This document shows, piece after piece, positions 23,101-33,971 of a stretch of DNA of 64,000 bases. The notes beneath the pieces were generated by a model. That model was not told the origin of the DNA and ran no database searches. It was given only the letters and a program-made list of their open reading frames with translations. This DNA comes from Nereocystis luetkeana (taxonomy: Eukaryota > Sar > Phaeophyceae > Laminariales > Laminariaceae). The DNA is taken from contig JARUPZ010000030.1 in the NCBI GenBank assembly GCA_031213475.1, positions 5,077,661-5,141,660 on the forward strand, in the 5' to 3' direction. A program made the translations under genes and the position numbers. Within the stretch, counting starts at the first letter, position 1; every line of letters begins with the position of its first letter.

Positions 23101-25192
23101 TTGGTGCGCGAACGCTTTGGGCCGTTATCGCGCCCTTGCGGTCCCCGGCTTTGTCCACAAAAAACAGGGCGCGGTTGTATTTGGGGGTCTGGGGGACCGA
23201 CAGGTGCCTCTGGCGTTGCACCCCCCCACCCCCCCCGCACCTCTACTTTTTTGTTGTGGGTTCTGTTCGGCGGTGTTTTTACTGTGGGATAACGTCTGAG
23301 AAGCTTTCAGTTGTTAAACAGTAGTATGATAGTAGTCGACCGGATGTCGACAGAGCTGATGCTGATACGGTTCTGTTGGAGTACTGATGCGTATTCGGGT
23401 TTTTTTTTTGTTATGCCCAATTTTGTTGCACAAATGAAATCGTAAATATATATACCGCGTTTCAGGTACGACGTGCTGTTCATGACGGAGCCCCTGGACG
23501 AGCTGACGGTGCAGGCCATCGGAGAGTACGGCGGGAAGACGCTGACCGACCTCGGCAAGGAGAATGTCGACCTAGCCGGCGACGAGGACGAGAAGCTGAA
23601 GAAGGAGGAGCAGTCCACCGAGACCCAGGGTGAGAGTCGCCGACGCCCCCGCCCCCTCCCTCCCTTCCTGCCCCCGGGGGGGGGGTTTACTCATGGTCTG
23701 TATGATCGTAGTTGTATTATCACAGACCCTCGCATCCTTACAACGCCGGGACGGAGGCCGTCTGGGGGGGGGGAAGAGGGGGGTAATATGCTAGAGGATC
23801 GAGAAACATTTATCGTGCGCAGGGGGGGTGGGGGACGTCAACATGTTTGAGGCTTCCCGAAGGAGAAACCAAATATTTGTAGATGGGACGGAGGCATGCG
23901 TTCCCTTCCCCCCTCCCTCGCTCTCCCCTCTCCCCTCTGGTGCGGACGTTGTCGACAACGTATACCTGGTGCCTTGTACATGTCATACCAGAACTTTTTA
24001 ATTTGCAAAGTGATGCTCGGTTTTTGGGTTACCCTTAAAACACGGTCCGCCTCGTCCTGCCCACAATGACGTACTGGTACGTATTTTACATGTGCGTACC
24101 GGGGTGTGGTTTTTCGGAGTCTCGATCAACGTAAAGACCGGTAAAGCGTCGGCCCTTGCACCCCCGCTCCCCTCACGGGTATCTCGAGGCTCACGAGCTT
24201 AGCCCTCGCCGCGGATTTTTCGCATGGAACTCTGCTGCAATGGTGTGCTTGCGAGTAGTGCTGCTTTTGATTGACATCTCTCCTTTTTCCCATGCAATCG
24301 ACGAAACGTTGCAAGCGGATCGTTGGGGGAAAACAAAAAACAAGTGGCTTGACTTTCTGCGGGCTGCTGGTATTGCGATTATTTTATAGTGATCCCCGTC
24401 TCCTCTTCCGCTTACAGTAGATATAAGATACCTGGTATAGCGACAGAACGATGGTTATCCACGGAAATAGATGGTTCCCACAGACGTCGAAGGCGAAACA
24501 GGAATGGGGTAAGATATGCAAGAAAAATCTGTGTATTATGCGGGAAAAACGTAGTGAGCGCCCAACTGTTGGAGGTGTCTCTATTAGGAGTGGAAATGGT
24601 GCTCTGTCTCGATTGGGACGCGTGGTCAATGATCAAATGGCTTCAGGCAAGCAACAAATGAGTAGGCGCCCCCCCAGACTCCCTTCCCGTCACACGAAAC
24701 ACGCCGTCACCACCGTCGCCGCCATTGCTACCGCCATCGTCAGGTTTCCGGCAGTGGCTTCAGGAGCAGCTCGGGGAGAAGCGCGTCCAGAAGGTGGAGG
24801 TTTCCCAGCGCCTGGTCGGCTCCGCGGCCACCCTGGTGCAGTCGTCGTACGGCATGTCGCCGACCATGGCGCGGTACATGCGCGCTCAGGCGGTCGCTTT
24901 CGGGGAGCAGGATTCGACCATGACCGGCTCCCAGCAGGCCATCATGGAGATAAACCCGGAGCACCCGGTGGTGAGGTCGCTGCAGTCTAGCTTTGAAACC
25001 GCGCCCGACGCGGACTCGACGAAGCAGACCGCGCTACTCTTGTACGACATCGCGGCCCTTACCGGCGGGTACAGCATCGATGACCCCAATGCGTTTGCGC
25101 AGCGCGTGACGGGGATGCTGGAGGACCGGATCGCGGGGGACGCGGCTGGGTCGAGCGAGGGGGGCGTTAGCGATGCGGAGGTGGTAGGATAG
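8679..25192 (+). CDS. HSP90C: Plastid HSP90 chaperone (complete, 11 exons, 782 aa)
   Basis: Exons: 8679-9197, 10733-10852, 17269-17385, 18460-18591, 19088-19249, 19741-20046, 20365-20512, 21330-21472, 22561-22649, 23466-23629, 24744-25192; all phases agree. This is an ATP-dependent dimeric chaperone. The N-terminus is a bipartite plastid signal: hydrophobic residues 8-19, then SSAF with Phe25 and a Ser/Arg-rich transit region to about residue 90. ATPase residues are present: Glu134 and Asn138 in RELISNSAD, Asp182 and Gly186 in EDSGVGMT, and GQFGVGFYS near 222-230. Arg464 in NVGRE corresponds to the middle-domain catalytic Arg. The C-terminal domain is complete and ends SDAEVVG, without MEEVD (cytosol) or KDEL (ER). 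Intron 2 starts with GC. The start at 8679 was chosen over an in-frame ATG at 8640 because it begins the signal peptide. The gene looks intact and functional. Confidence 0.95.
9198..10732 (+). other. HSP90C intron 1, rich in TACCTGG motifs
   Basis: A 1.5 kb GT-AG intron. It begins with a short GCTAGCCTC simple repeat (about 9228-9260) and includes a tandem array TA(CCTGGTA)3 at 10077-10099. No coding remnant was seen. Confidence 0.7.
10077..10099 (+). repeat. Tandem TA-CCTGG-TA array (three units)
   Basis: Three 7 bp units share their flanking TA, as expected if the same palindrome repeatedly entered a TA site. Similar arrays lie at 54679-54701 and 54879-54906. Confidence 0.85.
10921..11010. 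mobile_element. MITE family C, copy 3
   Basis: A 90 bp block with inverted arms ACCGTTTGGAT / ATCCAAACGGT and terminal GGACAGAGTGGT. It lies just inside HSP90C intron 2. Confidence 0.5.
11391..11600 (+). repeat. Dispersed repeat family H, copy 1 (GATCT-rich)
   Basis: Shares TGTTGCCGGGT, AGGACATG, TGGGTTGGATCTGT and CGATGTG-type blocks in the same order with 32000-32205, at roughly two thirds identity by eye. Unclassified; length about 0.2 kb. Confidence 0.5.
11656..11755. repeat. (TAA)n microsatellite
   Basis: About 100 bp of TAA units with a few substitutions at its left end, lying at the truncated end of the Ty3 fossil. A second such tract lies at 17079-17151 in the same intron. Confidence 0.95.
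11760..16290 (-). mobile_element. Broken Ty3/gypsy element inside HSP90C intron 2 (fossil)
   Basis: Reading right to left on the minus strand: a gag-like region (about 16.2-14.3 kb) with a proline/alanine-rich head, three tandem copies of an ARTSSAV-type repeat near 15.3-15.5 kb and a Cys/His knuckle near 14.3 kb. Next come a protease-like region (about 13.7-13.0 kb), a reverse transcriptase (about 12.6-11.9 kb) with the YMDD active site and LPFGIANAP, and the first residues of RNase H. The integrase end and both LTRs were not identified. The element is incomplete and has several breaks, so it is an old copy. It lies antisense to HSP90C and has not damaged that gene's exons. Family from the RT motifs: Ty3/gypsy. 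Confidence 0.85.
16180..16255. repeat. Two tandem copies of a ~37 bp unit
   Basis: GGGAATGGGAGCCACGCGAC occurs twice with similar upstream bases (CCCACACAT). It lies at the 5' side of the intronic Ty3 fossil. Confidence 0.7.
17079..17151. repeat. (TAA)n microsatellite
   Basis: About 73 bp of perfect TAA units, 117 bases before exon 3 of HSP90C. It is preceded by GCGCAGGTACTACATTTACA, which resembles a sequence at 16049-16070 in the head of the Ty3 fossil. A fragment of a second copy of that element may therefore end here. Confidence 0.95.
17781..17888. mobile_element. MITE family B, copy 1
   Basis: A 108 bp element with inverted ends ATTACGGGGG-ACTATAGTTAA and TTAACTATGG-CCCCCCGTAAT, and internal TTAACCATTTTTACTAACAA. 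It lies in HSP90C intron 3. Copies: 20575-20682 and 56388-56497. Confidence 0.8.
20575..20682. mobile_element. MITE family B, copy 2
   Basis: Same orientation and interior as copy 1, with a degraded left end. It lies in HSP90C intron 7. Confidence 0.75.
21790..21885. repeat. Dispersed repeat family J, copy 1
   Basis: CAATGTCACGGTAGGGGTG and CCTTACGAGGGTGGTGCCT match the reverse complement of 26855-26905 closely. It lies in HSP90C intron 8. Confidence 0.5.
22128..22210. mobile_element. MITE family C, copy 4
   Basis: An 83 bp block: TTTTGGACGGAAATGTAAG on the left and CTTACATTTTCGGACAGAGT on the right form the inverted ends. It lies in HSP90C intron 8. Confidence 0.65.
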
Positions 25193-26635
25193 AAACATGT
25201 TTTCGTTTCGAGTTGTTGTTTTTTTGTGGTGGCGGGCGGGGTGAGAGAGGGCGGGCTTTATTTGCTTGCTTTGCCGCACGCGCCGGCCGACTGTGCTTAC
25301 TGACATGCCGCTGGGGCGGTGCATTTTTGTTGTTTAGTTGCCGGGCGTGGGGGGTGTGTGCGGTGGGTTTCCTAGGGGTGTGTTACGTTTTTCTAGTCGG
25401 GGGGCTGGGACTGGGGTAGGATTTTCGGCTAAACTTGAAATTATTGTCGAGTTGGTTATGGTGTTGATCGTTGAGAACAATCGACGATAGCTGGCGGTGA
25501 TTTGTCTTTTGGCCACGTTTAATATTTTATGCGGACTCTATCTGCCGATCAGAGATGTTTGTGTTGAATCAACAAACACGCGGCGACCTTGAAAGCGCTC
25601 ACACTCAGAGCGCTGGTGGCCCCGCTCTTCCACCCTTAGACCCCCTCCCTATTCCCGCGCGGCACACGCCTCTTTGCTGCATTTTTTCAGCCGCTTCGCT
25701 TTGTTTCTTTCGTTGGTTTTCATAGCCACAGCCTGCCTCCTTTGCTCCCGACACAGCCATATGGATGGAGTTTTAGCATCTCCAATTCTACCCCCTCCGA
25801 TACACGTTTTTCACCGCCAGCAAAGAGGAAACAATGTGTTCTGCCCATCCAAACACGAGCCCGCCCTCCAACCTGACCATGGTAATATAATAAGCCGCCG
25901 CCGGGGGTGGCCGCCCAGTTGGCACCCTGATCCTACGCCTATACGGCCACAGCCGCCACCATATCGAGGAAATAAACTCGCTCCAGATAAACTTCCTGCA
26001 AACTTGCTGCAGAAACGGCTGAAGAAAGAATCTTGTAGCCACACCTCGGCAGCAGGTAAACGAATTTGCCACTAAAGTGAGCAAGGGCTTGCCCCCAGTG
26101 GCCTGCCCGACCGGGCCTCACGCGATCACCACGGACATAAAAAATGATAAAAAGGTCATGCTGCCTTCAGCCGCCTTTTGCTTGAAAACGGAATGACGGT
26201 GCATCCCTTCCTCTTGGTCGCAGATTCGGCACAAACCAACATGACTAGCGTATCACACAGGTGGTAAGATCACTCCCCCCCTGGGGTGGGTTCCCGAGCC
26301 GAGTTTCTCCTAAGCAAAGGGGGGGGGACCCATAAACCGAAAATGGAGGCGTTTGCGAGGTATTTTCAGGGACGCATCGCTAGGGCGTTCATTGCACATT
26401 GCATCTTCACCCACAGTCGACCGAGGAAAATGACCCGTCCCACGGTAGGTAAGGTAAGGGGTTGCACTTTTTTGCTCAATACTATTTGACACGGTTGAGT
26501 TCAACCCCCCCCCCCAAGCGACTTTGCAAAAAGGGCGGGGGGCAGTAGCAGTACAGTAGTAGTAGCTGGAGTATTAATAGTAGTATTTATGAATCCCTGG
26601 TGGTAATTATTTATTTTCTGCAATCGGGGAGACGA

Positions 26636-26705
26636 AATGAAAAAATACCGATTATGGTGTATTACATTTACCAAGGTGAAAAGTACCGATGATGGTGTAA
26701 TACCT
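26636..26705. repeat. Two ~37 bp tandem units
   Basis: TACCGATTATGGTGTATTAC and TACCGATGATGGTGTAATAC follow each other with similar flanks. Confidence 0.7.
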
Positions 26706-27501
26706 CTACCTACCTACAGAGTAATGTGTGTTGTTTTAGGAATATGTAGCGCATATCAGTGATCAGTAGAAATATTGGTCTGTTTGCGTGAACAACTTCC
26801 TCCGCAGTCGCGTTTCGAGCGAGATGCTGAACGCCGTGTGTGGGCAGCCCCAAAAATTAGGCACCACCCTCGTAAGGCCCCACTCCTACCGTGGCATTGC
26901 TCAACTCCCAGCTTCGAAATTCTTCCGAGATAGATGTGTGTATCGTGCTTGTTTCACAGTATGTACTATTAGTATACGGTAAGGGATGTCTGTCTCCCCA
27001 AAGCTCCCCAGTCAGGGAGGGGTTCTTTGTTGGGGGGCAGCCTGACGATTACTCTTGGTCATTAGTAGTGGAAAGATAAATCTCCTGCCGAGTGCATTAA
27101 GCGAAGAAAAATGAGACGTTCGGTCATTGCAGCACCCGACTCAGCTGCCCCCGATACCTACCGCTCTTTTACCAGGAATCCGAAGCCTTTTTGGAAAAAA
27201 AAAAAGCAGTCCCACTATTTTTGTTCCGTCATTTTTTTTTTTTTTCATTTTTCAATTGGTTCCTCTTTCCATCATACCAGGGTATGTTACACTTCACCAA
27301 ATCTGTACGGGAGTGGATGGTCCCGATGTCGCGATACGGGACACGAGCGATGAGCGGTAAACCGTACCGAGAACCCACGGTAAATCTACCCCACGGTAGT
27401 AGCGAACGACCAAACACAATAGTGACGGCAACCAATTTTGTACAGGTAAGAGGTCACGGAACCACGCGATGGGTTTGCCGACAGAGTAACCGACCATCGC
27501 G

Positions 27502-27605
27502 TTCGCCGTACACTTTGTACGGTATTGAGACCCCACTTACCATCATTGGCACATTCGCCGTACACTTTGTAAGGTATTGAGACCCCACTTGCCGTCATTG
27601 GCACA
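27502..27605. repeat. Two 52 bp tandem units
   Basis: Units at 27502-27553 and 27554-27605 share TTCGCCGTACACTTTGTA, GGTATTGAGACCCCACTT and CATTGGCACA, with about three mismatches. Confidence 0.85.
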
Positions 27606-29501
27606 TTCGATCTGCCTTATTATGCCGTCGTGGACATTCATTCCCTTGTTGGACTATTTTGTGTGCGTTGTCCTTCTCTTTGCCCTCTTGAACCCGTTTA
27701 GGACTGCATGCACTCACTCTCGTTGTCGGGACAAAACGCTTGGAAATACAGCCAGATTTAGGTTTCTGTAAAAGCACGGTGCTGAAAGGATTGACCGTGA
27801 CATCTCATGTATGTATGTCCTGCACGAGATAATGCACCTCATATCATAGCACGCATGATCGAAGTATCACACGCAGCTTACAAACAATTATTTCGACAAA
27901 ATCGTTCGAGCTCCCACCTGAAGGTGTCTTCTCGACGTTTAGGAAAACCGTTTTTTCAGGAAGCGCACATTATGCTCCCTACTGTAGATCTATACTACCA
28001 GGTAGGTAATGTATGCGACAGTAGGTGCCTCGTAAGGTTCCCTTGTTGTGTGCGAGAACGAGCAAAGGTCGAGGATTAAATTATATTCAAAACGAAGCAA
28101 ACTTGGGAAATATGAAACTGCTACCACGAAAACTCTGGAGAAACCGCCCTCGTTCACTGAATGGAGTATTAACAGTGGGCAATACTCTGCTACTACTGCT
28201 GTAGCTCGCCGGATGCAACATACATGCTTTGGCAAAAATCTCCGTTTCACGTCGAAAAAATGCGAAGGGAAAAACCATCGCGACCAAAACTTTGGCGGCA
28301 AACGGGAAGAAGAACGGAGAACTTTATACGTCCAAAACAGCCAAGAAATATTTGGATACTGCTTACGTACAATATTTATTCCTGTTATTATCCCTTCATG
28401 AAAAGGTTACTTTCCTGTGATATTTTGGCAAAGACGTGCCGCTGGTCTGGCTTTTCTCCAGATCCTCCTCTGCTTCTTGTCGACGAAACTTGTACTCTCG
28501 CTTAGCAGCTGCAACAGCAGAAGTAGGTACAACGCAGCGTCAAGCCCAAAACACTACGTACCTATTAAGCTTGAGCCCGCGGCGGGGGCGTGTCGAAGAC
28601 AACGCGTGCAACACCAGCATAAATAGCAATAACCGCGAGCGGAGAAAAACGCAGGAAGACCGGACCGGGGCATCATTATCCGGCCGCCTTCCAAGGGATA
28701 CAGAAAGAGGACGAGCAAGCAAGCAAAAAACGAACATCGTCAAAATGCCCCCGACCCCTCCACGCTGCAGCCTCTTCAGCCAAAAAGCCAAAACTCAAGC
28801 ACCTGCGACGGTGTATCATTCTCCCAAAACGTGTCTTGCGCCCCCCAGCGGCGTCCCCGTCAGAGGATGCCGCCATATTCTTAGAGAAACCCCGCGCGGG
28901 TTTCGTGAGCGGGGCCCACTCCAAGCGGTCACGGCAGGGAGCAGTTTGCAACCGCCCTTGCCGTGCTAGGTGTAGTCTGCACAGGGAGGGAGGGACATCT
29001 TCTTGGCCTTCCCCCTGTGACTTAAAACGACGGCATGGAAAAAAGCGGCAACGCAGCAGAGCGGGCCGCATGCCAAGGCTTATGCCGCACATTCCCCGTT
29101 AACAGCTGCAAGCCGCCGCTGCAGCAGCAAGAGCAGCAGCACCCCTAGCAGCAGCAACAGCAGCAGCAACAACAAGCCACCGCGGCAGCAACAACAGCAA
29201 GTTGCAGCAACGCAAACAGCGCCGCCCACCCCAAGCACTGTTAGCACTGTCCGGCGCATCCGCTGACGGGCCCACGGCGGCCTTCTTCGTCCGGAGACGT
29301 CAAACGAAAACACCGGTCGCCGAACGCCTGGCGGCAGCATATGCCCACCCACAGACGTGAGCGCAGCAGAACACAGCAGAGAAACATCTACAACCAGCAC
29401 ACCATCAGGGCCGGCAAAAAAACGCCTCCAAGCTCGAGCGAATCAGAGCGAAAACCAACAACCAGCACGCCAGCGAAGGCTACACCATCCGCGGGCAAAA
29501 C

Positions 29502-32500
29502 TCACGCCCCCTCCGTGGAGGAAGGCTCGGTGGCCTCGGCGGCCGCGGCGGCCGCGGCGGTCTTCGCGTTTTCCTCCTCCCTGCGTCGCTGCAACTCTTC
29601 CAAGGAATACCCCCACAGTTCTTCTCGGTAGTAAAGCATAAAGTTGGTCGCCTTTACAAAAAAAAAAACAGACAGAACAAACAGACGCATCAGCATCGGG
29701 GGTCATACGCACGGTACAGTACATGAAAGCAGGAGGATGCGAGCAGAGCGCGCCCATATCCGGTAGAACTACGAGCTTGCTAAACCCTACCCTAACCCTT
29801 AATATGGAGGGATTAATCTTAGGATTGAACCCAGGATCAGAGAAAGGACTAAAGCCCTCAAGGATTATTCAATCCTTACTCCTACCATCAAACCTGTGTG
29901 GCAAGCACTGCCGCGCGATTTTCGATTGGGGAGTTGGTGGAAACACGCGCCAGAGTTGCCGCGATCACGTCCTTGCTTCCTACATCTGAAGGACTGCGCG
30001 TAGGCGTGTCTATTGAGAAGAGTGGTCTTCGCCTAACCGGGCGCGCGCGGAGTTGACTATGTACTACTGTACCCTCCGGCATGCAAGCGGCGGCATCTCA
30101 AGCGCGGGTCGTTTCTGATTTGCGAGCGCGGCGAAGATCGTGATTGGTCGATAATTATAGCACAAACGGCACGCATACTATTTATCCATTGCCGGGCGGA
30201 AAAAAGCGATATTGGCGGTGCTTCCGCCCTTTGCTATGGTTTACCTGGTTTGTCCAATCGAGTTGAATCCTACAGAACTGTACCGACATTTCGGAGACAA
30301 ATTAATTGGAATGAGAGCCCGAAAGGTTAAGCAAAAGCTGCCGAGTATGAGGTTCAAGAGTAGAATGCACCAAGTGCTTTTCGTTGTGGGACACACAGTA
30401 CGCAGTGCATCTCTTTCTCGTTTGCTTACCTGCGCGCGGCGTGTTCTGTTCGGGGTGAGCTCGTCCAACGCCAGGCCGGTGAACCCGATAGGTCGCAGAT
30501 GGTTAACAATGTGTCGCTTGTGCACGATGGGGACTGTCTTCACCAGTGACTTTGAGAAGCGGACGTGCAAGTTACAGGCGAGACGGGGCCGATACGACAA
30601 GCATTCATTGCAGTCGCGAACATCAAAATGGTTCGAGGTATACAGAACCTTGGTGCCATAACGGCTTGAACCGCCAACATCACGGAAAGTTGGGGTCGTA
30701 GGGTCACGGGGGGTGGGGTGGTCGCGGGGAGGCTACTCCCCGATTTAACTGTGCTTGGCCTGGGGTGTGTATGGGAAAGAAACTTCGCCGACGAAGTTTT
30801 TCACGCTCAGATGCGCTTAGCAATCTGTTTTGATTTCGACGTCCACCGTGAAGGACGAGGTTCCCTGTGCTAACCCTGTGCGTACAATATAATAGGTCTA
30901 AGACAGACGAGGTGGACACAGGCCGCGACACTCAGAACTTCACCATCCAATCCAGCAGGGATTCGTCTCGCACGTCTTCATCAGGACAACCATAATTGGC
31001 CAAACATGACACATCCGCTTACGGTTCGAGGTGCGGATCTCATCCCACTCCTCAAAGCCCTCCGTACACAGAAGGTGCTGTCGAAAGGCGGATCTCATCC
31101 CATGCTGGATATCATCGCGACACGGGTTTCAACCCCGCACAGGTCCCATCTCCCATTCCATCACAGATCTCAAAACCGCCAAAGATACCATCCCGTTGAT
31201 TGTGCAGATTTTGTCCCCATGTAGGTTCGTCCCACTATACCACATACCAGTACCATCGTCATTACATTCCAGATACCATCCCATGCCAGACATCGCCTTA
31301 CCTCCTATTTCACTCCAGTACAGATATTACCCCATTGCAGACCTTATCCGATACAACCTACAACATGTATACCAGTACCACGTACCTGCCACGTATCTAG
31401 ATTGGCATCGTCGTCTGTCCCAAATCCCGTCCCACATCGCTATTCCACTATACCCGGTAGATATCATCCCGTTCTAAACACCACACCGACTCCCATTCCA
31501 GATGCCCTCGCATCACACGTCTTATCCTACAACAGATTTCATCCGAAGGGCATCGGCCTCATCGCACTATACCATACCACATACCATATACAAGTATTCC
31601 CACTCATCCCAGTCCAGATACCAAGCCATATCCCATCCCATCCCACATGCCTGCCCATGGAAGCGCGCGCACCTTAATGGCCGCCATGATCGGCATGTCG
31701 ATGTGCTTCTCGTAGACGCGCGTCACGCCCAGCACGTCAGGAGGCTCCGGGTACTTGGCCTTCCACTTCGGAAAAACCTCGTCGGCCCCCCACGTCTGCT
31801 CCTCGGCGTTGTACCGGTACCCTGGGAACGAGGAGGCGAGAGACGAGACTAGGGCTGTGACTTGCGGCGAGAGCGCGATCTCATATCAAGTCGGCCTTGG
31901 CGAAGCCGATTGATCGAATACGTTCACACCTTGGACAGAACATCGGTTCCCACTTCAGTACAGCATCCATTGACAAATATTTCAAGGCAAATATATTTTT
32001 CACGATCTTGTATGTATGATCCGGCTCGTGTTGCCGGGTGGGGGGCCTGAACACTCTACATTATCTACTTGTAGGACATGATTCCTGGGTTGGATCTGTG
32101 CTGTTTAGATCTTACACAACCTCCTACAACGGCGGGTGAGCAACTACTTGATCTACAGATAGATAGATCATGATCTGTCCGACATGTGAATATATGAAAT
32201 AAATCAGCTCGCTTGATTGGACTGAAGTCGAAGGAGCGAAGCCAACCGGGCGAGCGAAGTGAGCCCCAATCATCGCCCCCCCCCCCTCCCAAGCAATATC
32301 TGCCTGGTAGAGATGCGAGGGTCAGACGACTACGGCCATGCGTGACAAAAGTGCACTCCCCCCCCTCTTCATCCCCCCAACTCCCAACCCCCAACCCCAC
32401 CCCCCCTTCCCCTTCTCCTCGCCCGCTCGTGCCACAGTCCTAACGTCGCTCGGCCGTGGTACTCGCACGCACGCACCTAGGCACTTCCACAGGAGCCAGT

Positions 32501-32792
32501 TCATCTGCTCGTCGGTGCACTTTTCCCCCAGAATCTTGAGCATGTTCTCATTCGACAGCTCCTCGGCCGTGGGCTCTCCCTCCCTGTCCACCACGAACTC
32601 CCCTTCGAACTTCACGTCATTCTTGATTATGAACGACGGGGGGGCCGAGCGGTCTAGGCTCTTCGGGACACGGGGCGGGGTCTCCTGGGCCCCTTCGGCA
32701 GCGGTGGCCGCGGGTCTGGCTGCGCGAGGGGTGGGGGGGCGTGCCGGTGGGCAGGGAGGGGGCGTCGTTCGGCGCGCGACAAAGCGCGACAA
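29502..32792 (-). CDS. DUF1823 family protein, probably plastid (four exons)
   Basis: Minus-strand exons 32792-32477, 31821-31673, 30549-30430 and 29651-29502 join in phase through GT-AG introns to give 244 aa. After a Pro/Ala-rich leader of about 50 residues comes the conserved domain: LSNENMLKILGEKCTD, then WLLWKCLG-YRYN across intron 1, KAKYPEPPDVLGVTRVY, a HIV-x-HLRPIGF segment, DELTPNRTRRAQ, and a final WGYSLEELQRRREEEN helix. The C-W-x-CLGYR-Y and YPEPPD blocks are what I recognise as DUF1823, a family of unknown function known from cyanobacteria and photosynthetic eukaryotes. The true start is uncertain: the ATG at 32792 gives a Pro-rich leader, and an acceptor-like AG inside it could mean an upstream transit-peptide exon. 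Intron 2 (30550-31672) contains degenerate CATCCCA repeats. No catalytic residue can be named. Confidence 0.85.
30990..31660. repeat. Degenerate CCCATCCCATACCA-type low-complexity region
   Basis: Words such as CATCCCAT, ATACCATCCC and ACCAGTACCA recur irregularly over about 0.65 kb in intron 2 of the DUF1823 gene. It looks like a decayed satellite and is not coding. Confidence 0.6.
32000..32205 (+). repeat. Dispersed repeat family H, copy 2
   Basis: Counterpart of 11391-11600, in the same orientation. It lies in intron 1 of the DUF1823 gene. Confidence 0.5.
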
Positions 32793-32878
32793 AAGGGAAA
32801 GGACGCATGCTTACCATACAGGGGTACTGCTGTAGCACCAAACTGTCACTGGGACTGACGGGGCTAACTACCTGGTAA

Positions 32879-32970
32879 AGCGTTTAGGACTGCAGTCCCG
32901 TTTCGGGGACGCACCACTCAAATTCCAAGTAGTTTATCCCCAAAACGGGACTGCGGTCCTAAAAGGGTTA
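32879..32970. mobile_element. MITE family A, copy 2
   Basis: A 92 bp hairpin with GGACTGCAGTCCCG and CGGGACTGCGGTCC arms, just upstream of the DUF1823 gene. It is preceded by TACCTGGTA. Confidence 0.8.
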
Positions 32971-33311
32971 GGGGCACTGAGGAACTGCCCAATCAGGCAT
33001 CCCTTATCGTTGTATTGTAAACCTACTGTAAGCCATGATGGGATTATTCATCGTGTATACGCCTGAACAATTTTCAATATTCTCAGAGTCGTTTTTTCTC
33101 GGCGAGGATGTTTTGGGTGAGGCAAAGAGTTCCTCAAACGAGGAGCCTCATCAGAACACTAAGGTCCCACTGCCCTTACCGTAAGTAGCAAGCGTCAAAG
33201 CAAAAACGGAAATTGGAAATAACGTAGTGGAATCCGAACAAGAGAAAAAGGAATACCGAGTACCAGGGTATTTATGGATCCGGTGTGGTGTATCGTGTAC
33301 CGTATTATAGG

Positions 33312-33571
33312 CGTGTTGTTGTTGTTGTTGTTGTTGTTGTTCTCACATTAACTCACAATTCAATGCAGTCCGTGGTCGCAGGACAGGCTCCAATAACTCT
33401 GGAGTGGAAGAAATACCTCAAGTAAAAACAGAGGCAAAAAAACAAAAAACAAGCATACGCACTCCACCACTGCGGACACCAGGGAAGCAAAAAGGAGACT
33501 ATTAATAGCAGACAAAAACCTAAAAAAAGAAGATGAAGCTAAGCAAAACAAAAACAAAAACAAAACTAAAA
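33312..33571 (+). repeat. Repeat G, copy 1 (young ~260 bp repeat with GTT head and A-rich tail)
   Basis: (GTT)n, then about 200 bp of unique sequence, then an AAACAAAAAC-rich tail. The copy at 55112-55372 is nearly identical in the same orientation, so one or both moved recently. The simple-repeat ends suggest a non-autonomous retroposon. No tRNA-like promoter is visible in it. It contains one CTATTAATAG motif, present in both copies. Confidence 0.75.
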
Positions 33572-33971
33572 CAGACGCAGATAGCAAAACGCAAAAAAAA
33601 AAAAAAAAAACGTGTACACCGGGCAGGCACTTCACAGCAGGGATACGTGTTATAATACGGCTAAAGAATGGACCGCGCCCGTTCGCACGAAAGTGGCTCG
33701 TAAAAATGCGAACAGCACCCGCAAGTCTTGACAGCAGGCGTTCATACAGGGGATGAAACACTATAGTCTCCGTCCGGGGCAAAAGTGCAGTACTGTAGGG
33801 GTTTTCAGTGCATATGGAGGCATTTAGCACCAGGGGCTATCGTTTCAAAATCCGCGAACGGCGAACGGTAAGAATTTCGCGAGAAAGCGCGTGGATTTTG
33901 GGGGCGCGAGCGTACGTGCCACGCGCGACGCGCATCCCAGCTTTACAGGCAGTATTCTTCAGTATAATGTG

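Larger units (their letters stand above)
25193..29501. other. Spacer between HSP90C and the DUF1823 gene
   Basis: 4.3 kb between two convergent genes. It holds small tandem repeats (26636-26705, 27502-27605), a CAG/CAA-rich tract (29113-29190) and the partner of repeat J (26855-26905). An open frame at 25674-26075 (+) starts with a signal-peptide-like segment but then becomes Pro/His/Arg-rich and matches nothing I know. A peptide-like stretch near 27845-27900 recurs at 48385-48425. Confidence 0.5.

Noticed and set aside
25674-26075. 133-codon open frame with a signal-peptide-like start
   Set aside because: The remainder is low-complexity Pro/His/Arg and no splice or family support was seen.
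29773-29805. CTAAACCCTACCCTAACCC resembling plant-type telomere repeat
   Set aside because: Only about two imperfect units. Too short to call an interstitial telomere tract.
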